From: [Leptolyngbya] sp. PCC 7376
Lineage (GTDB): Bacteria > Cyanobacteriota > Cyanobacteriia > Cyanobacteriales > MRBY01
NCBI RefSeq assembly: GCF_000316605.1
Contig: NC_019683.1
Span: 310,001-374,000, forward strand
DNA: 64,000 nucleotides
Direction of reading: 5' to 3'
Under the pieces are notes generated by a model. It made no database searches and was not told the DNA's origin. It saw only the letters and a list, made by a program, of their open reading frames with translations. Shown here one piece after another: positions 47,329 to 55,794 of this stretch. Numbering within the stretch: the stretch's first letter is position 1; each line of letters begins with the position of its first letter. A program made the position numbers and the translations under genes.

Positions 47329-48450
47329 TTAAACATCTTCAACGAAAATACATGGGAGTGTGACCCGAAAAGTCGTACCTGCATCCACGCTGCTCGTTAC
47401 CATGATCGCACCATTATGTAATTCCACATATCGCTCTACGATATGCAATCCCAAACCTGTACCAGGAATTTTGCCAACATTAGTCGCTCGGTGAAATGGC
47501 TCAAATAAATGAGGTAGATCTGCAGCCGGAATACCAATACCCTGGTCGCTGACAATAAAAATAATTTGTCTTTTCGTGTGGTGAACTTCTAACTTGACTA
47601 TCTCTCGGGAAGGAGAATATTTCAGTGCATTCGACAACAAATTCGTCAAAATATGCCTAATAATGCGAGCGTCAATTACAGGACGCAGGGGGCGATCGCC
47701 AAGAAAAATTGGGTCAAGGCAAAGTTCTAATTCTGACTTGGCAACAAAGGCTGCATTCAGCTCATGGAAAATATCACGGCACAAATACTCAATATCGAGG
47801 GGCGACAACTCTAAACTGACATTTCCAGCATCCGCACGGCTAACCGATAGAACATCATCCACCAATTCTTGCAATCGCTCTGCCGCACTACGAATTCGCT
47901 TGAGATGTTTCTGCTGAGTCTCGCGACTAAACTTATGAGAATACTGATCTAATAGCTCTGTAAATCCCAAAATTGATGTGAGGGGTGTACGAAATTCGTG
48001 AGAGGCAATATCAATAAATCGAGTTTTTAGCTGATTTAATTCCCGTTCTCGCGACAAAGCATTTTTCATCTCTAGCTCTGCCTGTTTGCGATCGCTAATA
48101 TTACGCATGACACCTACAACCTTCACTATCGAGCAACCATCCTCACCAGTCGCATGATAGGGAACTCCTCGATCTTGAATCCAAATATAGGACTGATCAT
48201 GATGCCGAAAACGGTATTCAACATTGTAGGGTCGATGCTGTTCATAGGCACTCGCAATCTCTGTCAGAACCCTAGTTTTATCTTCAATATATAAACGCTC
48301 TAACCATAATTTATTATCGTTGCCCATCTCTTGGGGATCATAGCCGAGGATTCTCTCAAAATCTCCGCGCCAACTAACTTGTCCTGATTCAAGACAACGC
48401 TCGTAAATAACATCACCAAGGGCTTTAATAAGGGCTTGACTATATTGCAT
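47329..48450 (-). CDS. PAS-domain histidine kinase
   Basis: The 373-residue cytosolic kinase has a PAS/PAC domain (about 20-125), HisKA with the acceptor in IASHEFRTPLTSILG, and an HATPase domain with NLLSNALKYSP, SDQGIGIP and GTGLGLHIV. No membrane helix or other input is seen, so it senses an internal signal or a partner. It is the first gene in an operon with the REC-GGDEF-EAL regulator, its probable target. The C-terminal half resembles the partial kinase at the right edge of the window. Confidence 0.93.
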   Translation of the reverse strand: MQYSQALIKALGDVIYERCLESGQVSWRGDFERILGYDPQEMGNDNKLWLERLYIEDKTRVLTEIASAYEQHRPYNVEYRFRHHDQSYIWIQDRGVPYHATGEDGCSIVKVVGVMRNISDRKQAELEMKNALSRERELNQLKTRFIDIASHEFRTPLTSILGFTELLDQYSHKFSRETQQKHLKRIRSAAERLQELVDDVLSVSRADAGNVSLELSPLDIEYLCRDIFHELNAAFVAKSELELCLDPIFLGDRPLRPVIDARIIRHILTNLLSNALKYSPSREIVKLEVHHTKRQIIFIVSDQGIGIPAADLPHLFEPFHRATNVGKIPGTGLGLHIVERYVELHNGAIMVTSSVDAGTTFRVTLPCIFVEDV

Positions 48451-48822
48451 GGAGTGTCTGACGTTTAGGGTGCGATGACACCATATCGGTAAAAAATCAA
48501 TGAGCGTTTTATCAAATTAAGATGAATGGTCATCGGCAAAATTAGTCTTTATGTTCAACTATCACCCACCATAATTCGTGTGCTGTGATGCTTGAGATCG
48601 AGAGGATCCATACACAAAATGGCGTAAATTGACGTATTTAGCAGCTGAGCATCACCAGCAATCGTCTAGAAGTAATAGGATTCACAAGAATATGATAAAT
48701 GGTTTTAAATTGAATATTTTAGATCCACGACTAAATAATCTTTATTTTCTGTGTTTCTATATCAACGGAGGGAGAATTTCGATGAAATCCTCAGCCACAC
48801 TTAAAAGTTCCAAAATCAAATC
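48451..48822. other. Intergenic region before the truncated methyltransferase
   Basis: 372 bases with divergent promoters presumably for the kinase operon and the methyltransferase. A strong ribosome-binding site, GGAGGGAG, stands before an ATG at 48782 that opens a 37-codon frame overlapping the methyltransferase start in another frame. Nothing else is seen. Confidence 0.4.
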
Positions 48823-49287
48823 ATGTCTAAGTCAGTTGAACAGTCATCTTTTTGGGAAACAAAATATAGCACAGCAGAATATCGTTGGGATCTAGGTCAG
48901 CCGACACCGCCTTTGGTTGCTTTTTTTGAAGGAACGATCACCCCTTCATCGGGAAAGATTGTTGTTTTGGGATGTGGGAGAGGTCATGATGCAGTTTTTC
49001 TGGCCGATCAAGGTCTTGCGGTAACAGCGGTAGATTTCGCACCATCGGCGATCGCCGCAACAGAAGAACTTGCACAAGAGAAAGAAGTCTCCTTAACAAC
49101 TTTAGAGCAGGACATCTTTAATTTAGAAAAAACTCACAAAGGTTATTTTGATTATTTATTCGAACATACGTGTTTCTGTGCAATCGCCCCGGAATGCTGT
49201 GAACATCATGTTATTTTTCAAAATGTTTCACCAACTCATGAAGGACACCCAACGTATGTTCCAGTTCAGTTAAGTCAAGCTGCTTAA
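48823..49287 (+). pseudogene. Truncated TPMT-like methyltransferase
   Basis: The first 125 residues match thiopurine-methyltransferase-like SAM enzymes: SFWETKYSTAEYRWDLGQPTPPL, the SAM site VVLGCGRGHDAVFLADQGLAVTAVDFAPSAI with the usual acidic residue, and DYLFEHTCFCAI. Family members run to about 195 residues, but here homology ends near 49195 and the frame continues through antisense MarR sequence for about 30 residues. The enzyme has lost its last third and is probably inactive. The ATG lacks its own ribosome site. One HIP1 octamer lies in the retained part but none in the following cassette. Confidence 0.82.
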
Positions 49288-49651
49288 CCGCAGCGTTAGC
49301 CCACGGTGCTTGAGCGGAATCTAGCTTTTGGTATACCTGTCGCCCGAATGCTGATAACTGCAGCAACTTTGCCCTCTTATGCGCTGGATTTTCCGCCCAG
49401 GTAAAGAAACGACCTTCCACCATTCGGTCTGCGATTCGCTGCACACTCTGTCTGGTTTGACCCATTTCCTTGGCGATTTGCGCGACTGTCAATGGCATTT
49501 TCGACATCGCAACGGCGCCTAGGACTTTCCAACGGGCACTCGATAGCCCAAATGGTTCAGTAATTCGATCACCTTCAGCCAAGAGCAGACCGTTGAGCCT
49601 AAATATTTCAAGAACGATTTGCGTAAACACTTCGCCTTCTTTTGTGTGCAT
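49211..49651 (-). CDS. MarR family transcriptional regulator
   Basis: The 146-residue protein has the MarR winged-helix layout: dimer helix (TQIVLEIFRLNGLLLAEG), recognition helix in TVAQIAKEMGQTRQSVQRIADRM, and a basic wing (NPAHKRAKLLQLSAFGRQVYQ). MarR proteins repress nearby genes until a small aromatic ligand or oxidant releases them. It is divergent from a monooxygenase gene, and two 18-bp palindromes lie between them, so self-regulation and control of the partner are likely. The region is free of HIP1 sites and truncates the adjacent methyltransferase, so it looks inserted. Confidence 0.9.
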   Translation of the reverse strand: MHTKEGEVFTQIVLEIFRLNGLLLAEGDRITEPFGLSSARWKVLGAVAMSKMPLTVAQIAKEMGQTRQSVQRIADRMVEGRFFTWAENPAHKRAKLLQLSAFGRQVYQKLDSAQAPWANAAVKQLDLTELEHTLGVLHELVKHFEK

Positions 49652-49667
49652 GATTGCCCCTTGTTAG

Positions 49668-49685
49668 TTGACAGCATGTTGTCAA
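49668..49685. promoter_or_regulatory. MarR operator-like palindrome 1
   Basis: TTGACAGCATGTTGTCAA is an 18-bp inverted repeat with one imperfect pair. It starts 16 bases upstream of the marR start codon. Confidence 0.8.
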
Positions 49686-49700
49686 CACAGGATACTTAAC

Positions 49701-49718
49701 TTGACAGCATGCTGTCAA
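49701..49718. promoter_or_regulatory. MarR operator-like palindrome 2
   Basis: TTGACAGCATGCTGTCAA is a perfect 18-bp palindrome and a near-copy of the first. The centres are 33 bases apart, three helical turns, so two dimers could bind on one face of the DNA. Confidence 0.82.
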
Positions 49719-49757
49719 TCAACTCAGATTTCTAAAAATATTAAATCGGAGAATGCC

Positions 49758-50054
49758 ATGAGCCACATTATACTGATCAATTCTTTTGAGTTTCCAGCAG
49801 ACAAAGAAAACGAAGCGATTCGTTACTGGGAACTGGCGGCAGACTATATGCGATCACAGCCAGGTTTTATTTCCACGCGCCTACATAAATCTGTTTCTCC
49901 TGGGGCTCGCTTTGGACTCGTCAATATCGCAGAATGGGAGAGTGCTGAGCACTTTGCAAATGTCGTTAACAGCGACGAATTCAAATCGCTCACAGAACCA
50001 GAAAAAGAGCTTTTTCCTCATTACCCTGGGCTTTATGAAGTAATCCGGACGTGA
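49758..50054 (+). CDS. Antibiotic biosynthesis monooxygenase (ABM) family protein
   Basis: The 98-residue protein has the ABM ferredoxin-like fold pattern (SHIILINSFEFPADKENEA, then QPGFISTRLHKSVSPGARFGLVNIAEWES and a final helix). Such small dimeric enzymes oxidise aromatic polyketides, quinols or haem. GGAG precedes the ATG at 49758. The substrate is unknown, but pairing with a divergent MarR regulator suggests inducible detoxification of an aromatic compound or quinone. Confidence 0.85.
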   Translation: MSHIILINSFEFPADKENEAIRYWELAADYMRSQPGFISTRLHKSVSPGARFGLVNIAEWESAEHFANVVNSDEFKSLTEPEKELFPHYPGLYEVIRT

Positions 50055-50208
50055 TGCAAAACGACAAATGGCACTACATTGGAGCGACGAGGTCAAGCAT
50101 ATCCGAATGGACAATCAATTGTCGCGGCCTGGTAATTGATTTCTAACATTGATAATTAATTCTGTCCCTAATCGCCAAAACAAGGATATTGGAGAATCTT
50201 TCAGCGAA

Positions 50209-50242
50209 AACCCTAAGTCAAGAACGAATTTGACTTAGGGTT
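50209..50242. terminator. Two-way hairpin terminator
   Basis: AACCCTAAGTCAA and TTGACTTAGGGTT form a perfect 13-pair stem over an eight-base loop, between the convergent monooxygenase and NADH dehydrogenase genes. The minus-strand side ends in TTTT; the plus side is less U-rich. Confidence 0.75.
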
Positions 50243-50289
50243 CTCTCCAAAAATTAATTAGCTCAAAAGTTAACCAACGCACCAATCAT

Positions 50290-51669
50290 TTAGGCTTCGA
50301 CTTTAACGTTTACCTTAGTATCTTTCTCGGCATAATCCTGGTAAAGCTTAAAGCCATTCGCTAGATCTTTTTCACCAGTGATCAGACGAGCACCACGACC
50401 TCTTGTGAAATAGTTCCAGCCCCACTGAATCATGACCACCATCTTGTTATCGAATTCGATCAGATAGTAAACATGGGCAAAAATCCAGACTAGCCATGCA
50501 AGGAATCCAGAGAATTTCACATAGCCCAAATCAACAACCGCTGCATTTTGACCAATAACCGCTAGACTTCCCACTTCTGTGTAACGGAAAGGTGCCATCT
50601 CATTACCTTGGATGCGTTGTTTAATCAGCTTTGCAACATACTGACCTTCTTGCATTGCCACAGGAGCAACTCCTGGTAAGGGACGCTCATTTTGGTGAGG
50701 GAAATTGGCAAGGTCACCAATGACAAACACATCGGGATAGCCTTCCACACTGAGATTTGGCTCCACAATCACTCGACCAGCTCGATCAAGGTTGGCATCT
50801 AGGCGATCGCCCAAAACCTTACCCATACCAGATGCCTTGACACCTGCGGCCCAAACAATCGTTTTCGCGTGAAGTTCTAATTGCTCTTCACCTTGCTTCA
50901 CTGTGACGCGATCGCCCTCAATATTTGTAACCAAACTACTCGTCTGGACATCAACACCAAGGGATTCTAAAGACTGCTGCGCTTTTGCGGAAAGCGAAGG
51001 ATCATAGGGAGGCAATACCCGATCCATCCCTTCCAATAAAATCACCTTTGCCTTTGCCGTATCGATCTTCCGAAAATCTTTTTTCAGGACACTATAGGCA
51101 ATCTCTGAAATCGCCCCAGCCAATTCCACACCTGTCGGGCCACCACCAATAATCACAAAGGTGAGCCATGCTTGTTGTAGGGCAGGATCTGTTTCCTTTT
51201 CCGCTGCCTCGAACGCCGCAAAAATTCGGTGGCGAATTTCAAGGGCATCTTCAACAGTCTTTAGACCTGGCGCATAGGGTTTCCACTGGTCATTACCAAA
51301 GTAATGGTGACTCACACCTGTCGCCACCACCAAGCTATCGTACTGAACAGTACCCTCTGTCATCACCACAGTTTTTGTCTCTGGATCAACATCTTGCACC
51401 TGATCCAACAAAACATGGGTATTTTCGTTACGGCTTAAGATCCCTCGAAGTGGTGACGCAATATCAGCGGGAGACAATGTCCCCGTTGCCACCTGATAGA
51501 GGAGGGGTTGAAAAAGATGAAAATTCCGTTTATCGATTAGCGTGACATCTACCGCACCATTTTTACCAAGGGTTTTTGCGGCATATAGACCACCAAAGCC
51601 ACCACCAATAATGACAACCTTGTGCTTATCTGTTTTGGGGGTTAGGTCTGGGAGTTGAGTGCTTACCAT
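50290..51669 (-). CDS. ndbB: Type II NAD(P)H dehydrogenase
   Basis: NDH-2 oxidises NAD(P)H and reduces quinone without pumping protons. In its 459 residues the FAD motif VVIIGGGFGGLYAAKTL and the NAD(P) motif VIIGGGPTGVELAGAISE are both intact, with FQPLLYQVATGTLSPADI and the second FAD segment DVFVIGDLANFP. The C-terminus (FSGFLAWLVWIFAHVYYLIEF) attaches it to the membrane. It most resembles the NdbB group of cyanobacterial enzymes as I recall; the exact letter is uncertain. It is a single gene starting with ATG. Confidence 0.88.
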   Translation of the reverse strand: MVSTQLPDLTPKTDKHKVVIIGGGFGGLYAAKTLGKNGAVDVTLIDKRNFHLFQPLLYQVATGTLSPADIASPLRGILSRNENTHVLLDQVQDVDPETKTVVMTEGTVQYDSLVVATGVSHHYFGNDQWKPYAPGLKTVEDALEIRHRIFAAFEAAEKETDPALQQAWLTFVIIGGGPTGVELAGAISEIAYSVLKKDFRKIDTAKAKVILLEGMDRVLPPYDPSLSAKAQQSLESLGVDVQTSSLVTNIEGDRVTVKQGEEQLELHAKTIVWAAGVKASGMGKVLGDRLDANLDRAGRVIVEPNLSVEGYPDVFVIGDLANFPHQNERPLPGVAPVAMQEGQYVAKLIKQRIQGNEMAPFRYTEVGSLAVIGQNAAVVDLGYVKFSGFLAWLVWIFAHVYYLIEFDNKMVVMIQWGWNYFTRGRGARLITGEKDLANGFKLYQDYAEKDTKVNVKVEA

Positions 51670-51847
51670 GGGTTAGACTGGGTGAGAGGTTAAGAAAATA
51701 TCTAAATTTTTGTTAAGAAAATTGATTAGGTATAAATACTAACAGAGATCTATCCAAAGTTATAGAAAGCTTGGGCACTTAGCTTCTTATCCATTGTGGT
51801 GAGTGACAGAAAGAAGTGTTACTTCAGATTTTTGACAAACGAAGATT

Positions 51848-52591
51848 ATGCAGAGATTGGTAATTACGCCAGAGCAATTTGGCGATGCTTCTATTGTTAA
51901 TTTAACGAATGAGCAACGACATTATCTGCTAAGTGTGTTACGGTTACGTCCTGGCGATCGCCTAATTGTTTTGGATGGTTGCGGCAAAGGTTGGCTGGCG
52001 GCATTAACTTCAGAGGAAACGCTTAATCTATTAGAGCCTTATATTTTTAAAACTGAATTATCTCGACCAATTCATCTAGTGGCGGCACTGCCAAAATCTG
52101 GATTTGATGAGGTGGTGCGCTGTTGTACGGAGCTGGGGGTCACTCGCATTACACCTATTATTTCCGCGAGAACGATTCTGAAACCGAGTGCAAATAAATT
52201 AAAACGCTGGCAAAAAATTGCGACGGAGGCAGCAGAACAATCGGAACGTGCTTTTGTGCCCAAGATCCTGACACCGCTAAAGTTTACTGATTATCTAGAC
52301 AGTCTTGAGCATCCACATTATCTCTGTGCAGCTAGAGCTAAATCTAAGCATTTACTTGATGTGCTCGTAGCGAGTCCACCATCAAAACATTCTTCTAAGT
52401 TGTCTTTTTGTATTGGGCCAGAGGGGGGCTGGACAGACAAAGAAATTGAACAGGCGATCGCCCAAGGTATGGAAACTGTATCTTTAGGCAGGTCAATCCT
52501 CAGGGCTGTGACAGCAGCAATCACAACAATATCTATTGCAAATGCGACACTTTCTACCGAGAGACTTTATAAGGGGGCAGAGGACTTCTAG
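51848..52591 (+). CDS. rsmE: 16S rRNA m3U1498 methyltransferase RsmE
   Basis: RsmE methylates U1498 of 16S rRNA in the 30S subunit. The 247-residue SPOUT protein has the N-terminal PUA-like part (QRHYLLSVLRLRPGDRLIVLDG), the KSGFDEVVRCCTELGVTRITP core and the knot motifs FCIGPEGGWTDKEIE and VSLGRSILRAVTAA. It converges with a small gene; their stop codons overlap by four bases. Confidence 0.94.
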   Translation: MQRLVITPEQFGDASIVNLTNEQRHYLLSVLRLRPGDRLIVLDGCGKGWLAALTSEETLNLLEPYIFKTELSRPIHLVAALPKSGFDEVVRCCTELGVTRITPIISARTILKPSANKLKRWQKIATEAAEQSERAFVPKILTPLKFTDYLDSLEHPHYLCAARAKSKHLLDVLVASPPSKHSSKLSFCIGPEGGWTDKEIEQAIAQGMETVSLGRSILRAVTAAITTISIANATLSTERLYKGAEDF

Positions 52592-52818
52592 GCTTTTTGA
52601 CGTGATTTTTCGATTGCAATCATCGCCTTACGGAGGGTCATCACTTCATCCTGGAGCATGCTCATATAAGCAGCATTATTTTGGGCAGCAGTCAGAGTTG
52701 CAGCAACATGGAGGGCAGTATCCGCAGAAATATTTCCCTTATGCTTCATCATTAGGCGCTGGTAATGTTCCCCGAGATCATCGTGCATCGCAGTGACAAA
52801 ATCTGTGGCTTCACTCAT
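52588..52818 (-). CDS. Small conserved helical protein
   Basis: This 76-residue frame is predicted all-helical and starts SEATDFVTAMHDDLGEHYQRLMMKHKG. It has no signal peptide, cysteines or enzyme motif. Tail-to-tail overlap with rsmE by four bases and an ATG preceded by GGGAGAA support a real gene. I believe similar proteins occur in other cyanobacteria but know no function. Confidence 0.7.
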   Translation of the reverse strand: MSEATDFVTAMHDDLGEHYQRLMMKHKGNISADTALHVAATLTAAQNNAAYMSMLQDEVMTLRKAMIAIEKSRQKA

Positions 52819-52933
52819 CTCGTTTTTCTCCCAAAAAATTCCTAATGGCCATGGTAGCGGAGATATTCGGCGATCGCCTTAGAAGTTTACTCAATGTATT
52901 TTTGGAAATTGGTAAAATCAAGTTTGAGAACAA

Positions 52934-53614
52934 ATGGTAACCGCAAAACTTATGGATTTAAGTAAAATCGACGCGATTATTTTTGATCTCGGTGGGGTGA
53001 TTTTAAATATTGATTACCCTCGCATGATCTTGGCGTTTAATGCGTTGCATGGTCAGGATCAAGAATTTCCTTATAGTCAAGACAGGCAAGTAGAGCTATT
53101 TGATGCCTTTGAAAAGGGACAAATTCCAGCGTGGGAATTTCGGGAAGGGCTACGGCAAATTTTGAGCTTGGATTGTAGTGATGCCGACCTCGATAATGCT
53201 TGGAATGCAATGTTGATGGATATTCCATTGAGTCGAATTCAGTTGCTCGAAACCCTCGGCCAACACAAGCGTTTATTTTTGCTATCGAACACAAATCCAA
53301 TTCATAAACTCGCTTTTGACAAGATTTTCCAAGATACGTGTGGCGATCGTTATGAGCATCTCGATCAACTATTTGAAAAGGCTTATTATTCCCATCACAC
53401 GGGCGATCGCAAACCAAATCACAGTTTCTTCCAACGGGTCATCTACGAACAAACTTTAACCCCAGCCACAACATTATTTATTGACGATACGGTGGCTTAC
53501 ATCAAGAGCGCAAATCAACTAGGTTTACAGACTTATCATGTCACTCGAAATGAAACAATTATGGATTTAGAGTGGCTGCAATCTTTCGCAGAGAAATGTT
53601 CGGCGATCGCTTAA
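52934..53614 (+). CDS. HAD family phosphatase, YihX-like
   Basis: The 226-residue HAD hydrolase has motif I IIFDLGGVILNID (nucleophile Asp), motif II in LFLLSNTNP, the Lys in GDRKPNHSFFQ and motif IV LFIDDTVAYI. The layout with a helical cap after motif I fits YihX-type sugar-phosphate phosphatases. The second acid of the usual DxD is Gly, as in that subgroup. The substrate is unknown. An ATG six codons further is an alternative start. It lies 83 bases before mtnA on the same strand; coupling to methionine salvage is possible but unproven. Confidence 0.88.
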   Translation: MVTAKLMDLSKIDAIIFDLGGVILNIDYPRMILAFNALHGQDQEFPYSQDRQVELFDAFEKGQIPAWEFREGLRQILSLDCSDADLDNAWNAMLMDIPLSRIQLLETLGQHKRLFLLSNTNPIHKLAFDKIFQDTCGDRYEHLDQLFEKAYYSHHTGDRKPNHSFFQRVIYEQTLTPATTLFIDDTVAYIKSANQLGLQTYHVTRNETIMDLEWLQSFAEKCSAIA

Positions 53615-53697
53615 CCAGAAGGATTGAGTGAGTCTATATTTTGCTGTGGGATGAAATTAAGGCAAGCTATTTCCCATAGCCTTCTCGAATAAAAGAT

Positions 53698-54744
53698 ATG
53701 AATAAGCCGATTAACCCAATCCAGTGGCAAGATGAGCGCGTCTTGCTAATAGATCAACGAGTGCTTCCCCTCAAATACGAAATCCTCGAAATCAACACTT
53801 ATCAAGAGATGGCCGCAGCGATTAAAACGATGGTGGTAAGAGGGGCCCCAGCAATCGGTGTTTCAGCGGCTTATGGTCTCTACCTCGGAGCAAGGGACAT
53901 TGAGACTGATGATCCAGCAATTTTTCTAGAGGAATTGGCTGCGATCGCCTCCGTTTTGAGCCAGACGCGACCAACTGCGGTCAATCTATTCTGGGCTATT
54001 AACCGAGTTTTAGAAACTGCAAAAACAGCAGCAAAAACAGAATCCGTTGCAGCCATCAAAGTACTCCTCCTAACCACAGCCAAAGAAATCCATCAAAACG
54101 ACGTCGCCACCTGCCAAGCCATTGGAGACTATGGTTTAACCGCGTTACCCGATACATCAAAACCATTAACCCTCCTCACCCATTGCAATGCTGGAGCCCT
54201 AGCAACGGCAGGGTATGGTACAGCTGTTGGGGTAATTCGCTCAGCATGGCGAGAAGGACGTTTAGACAGAGTTTTTGCCGATGAAACTCGTCCGAGATTA
54301 CAAGGCTCGAAATTAACCACGTGGGAATGTGTGCAGGAAGGTATCCCCGTAACCCATATTTGCGACAATATGGCTGCCCACTGTATGCAGAAAAAGATGA
54401 TTGATATCGTTGTAGTTGGCGCAGATCGGATCGCGGCAAATGGTGATGCTGCCAACAAAATTGGCACCTATAGTTTGGCGATCGTGGCCAAAGCCCATAA
54501 CGTTCCTTTTTACGTCGCAGCGCCCCTGTCAACCATTGATTTTAGTTTGAGTGACGGTAGCCAAATCCCTATCGAAGAGAGAGATACGGCAGAAGTTTAC
54601 CAAGTGGGTGACACCAGAATTTGCCCAGAGGGTGTGGACTTTTATAATCCAGCTTTTGATGTCACGCCAGCCGATTTGATTACAGGCATTATCACCGAGC
54701 ATGGTGTGTTTGAACCGAATGACTTAATCACCTTGAAATCCTAG
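53698..54744 (+). CDS. mtnA: Methylthioribose-1-phosphate isomerase
   Basis: MtnA converts methylthioribose-1-phosphate to methylthioribulose-1-phosphate in methionine salvage. The 348-residue protein has [16 protein letters not shown] near residue 45, [19 protein letters not shown] with the catalytic Cys, and [20 protein letters not shown] with the catalytic Asp, then the AAPLSTIDF motif. The length is typical. An IS982 element starts directly after its TAG stop, so the coding sequence is intact but its original terminator has been displaced. Confidence 0.95.
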   Translation: MNKPINPIQWQDERVLLIDQRVLPLKYEILEINTYQEMAAAIKTMVVRGAPAIGVSAAYGLYLGARDIETDDPAIFLEELAAIASVLSQTRPTAVNLFWAINRVLETAKTAAKTESVAAIKVLLLTTAKEIHQNDVATCQAIGDYGLTALPDTSKPLTLLTHCNAGALATAGYGTAVGVIRSAWREGRLDRVFADETRPRLQGSKLTTWECVQEGIPVTHICDNMAAHCMQKKMIDIVVVGADRIAANGDAANKIGTYSLAIVAKAHNVPFYVAAPLSTIDFSLSDGSQIPIEERDTAEVYQVGDTRICPEGVDFYNPAFDVTPADLITGIITEHGVFEPNDLITLKS

Positions 54745-54751
54745 TCAAATA

Positions 54752-55715
54752 ACGTGAGTTCTGGATAAAGAAATGAAGCTCTAATCAAGCTTGAGGGAAG
54801 GTTTCTTAGGTTGATGACAATAGGCAATGAGTCCACAAAGCAAGTTGACACAGAAGTTGGCTGGGCTACGATGACGAGAATGTTCAATCTGAGAAATATT
54901 CTTCAGTTGGTCAATGACCGTTTCAATCAACGCTCGCTTACGAGCCAAAAGCTTATCTTGCCAAAGCATCAGGTGATTCTTCATATTGCGGCGAGGCTTA
55001 GCGAGTAAAGTCACATGATGCTCTTCGTGCAAATACTGTCTCAAGGTCTGTGAAATATAACCTTTATCGGCAAAAACCTTGCCGAATAAATCCTGCAAAA
55101 GCTCCAATGCAGGCTTTCGGTCATCAATATTACCCGGCGTAATTTGTACATTGAGTAGTTCTCCTCGGTCATTAATCACTAGATGGAGTTTGAAGCCAAA
55201 GAACCATCCCACAGAGGTTTTTCCTCGAGCGGCATGAGCATCAAAAACGCGATGCTGAGAGATGCGGCGATTGTGGCAGACTTTGATACTGGTGGCATCA
55301 ATGAAACTAATGCCTGTACATTGTCCAAAACAGTGACGCAGATAGACGCATAGAGGAATCAAAGTTGAGGGTATCCATGCCACAAAACGTTGATAACTCA
55401 CGGCTCTCGGAAAAGCTGGTCGCCAATAGTGACGCACATGGATGAGATAAAAATGCTTGAAGTTACGATAGTGAGATTGATGGAAGGCGATTAGTATTGT
55501 CATCATCTCGCTCAGACTCAGGCTTCTAGAGCGACGACGATATTTTTTCGTAGATGTCAATAACTGTTGCTGCCACAGAGGTTCCAAGATTTGACAGAAA
55601 TCATCAACATCACAAAACAAAGCATCTAAACTGAGCATGGGAGAGAGCCGTGGATTGGTTATCAATTTCCACGATATGGGCTTTCTCCTTTTCTTCCCTT
55701 ATCCAGAACTCACGT
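54752..55715 (-). mobile_element. IS982-family insertion sequence, copy 2
   Basis: The element is 964 bp. The inverted ends are ACGTGAGTTCTGGATAA and TTATCCAGAACTCACGT, as in copy 1. A perfect 7-bp target duplication, TCAAATA, lies at 54745-54751 and 55716-55722, so this is an undisturbed insertion. It landed one base after the mtnA stop codon, without cutting a gene. It lies in the same orientation as copy 1. Confidence 0.95.
54781..55665 (-). CDS. IS982 family transposase
   Basis: The frame of 294 residues is intact from [19 protein letters not shown] to the end and has the same catalytic segments as copy 1. Near the 5' end it has one extra base relative to copy 1 (after the shared GTG), so the longest frame must start at a TTG; a start at the internal ATG (MLSLDALF, about 55638) would avoid that defect and fits the family. 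The duplicated target site shows it moved relatively recently. Confidence 0.9.
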   Translation of the reverse strand: MITNPRLSPMLSLDALFCDVDDFCQILEPLWQQQLLTSTKKYRRRSRSLSLSEMMTILIAFHQSHYRNFKHFYLIHVRHYWRPAFPRAVSYQRFVAWIPSTLIPLCVYLRHCFGQCTGISFIDATSIKVCHNRRISQHRVFDAHAARGKTSVGWFFGFKLHLVINDRGELLNVQITPGNIDDRKPALELLQDLFGKVFADKGYISQTLRQYLHEEHHVTLLAKPRRNMKNHLMLWQDKLLARKRALIETVIDQLKNISQIEHSRHRSPANFCVNLLCGLIAYCHQPKKPSLKLD

Positions 55716-55794
55716 TCAAATAGGTCTTTTACTGAACGCGATGAAGGGGATATTAAATAACGTCGCAACTAACTTAGAGCTGGCATTGCAAGCA

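Noticed and set aside
49668-49757. N-terminal extension of the monooxygenase to 49668
   Set aside because: It would translate through both operator palindromes, lacks a ribosome site and has no family support; the ATG at 49758 with GGAG is better.
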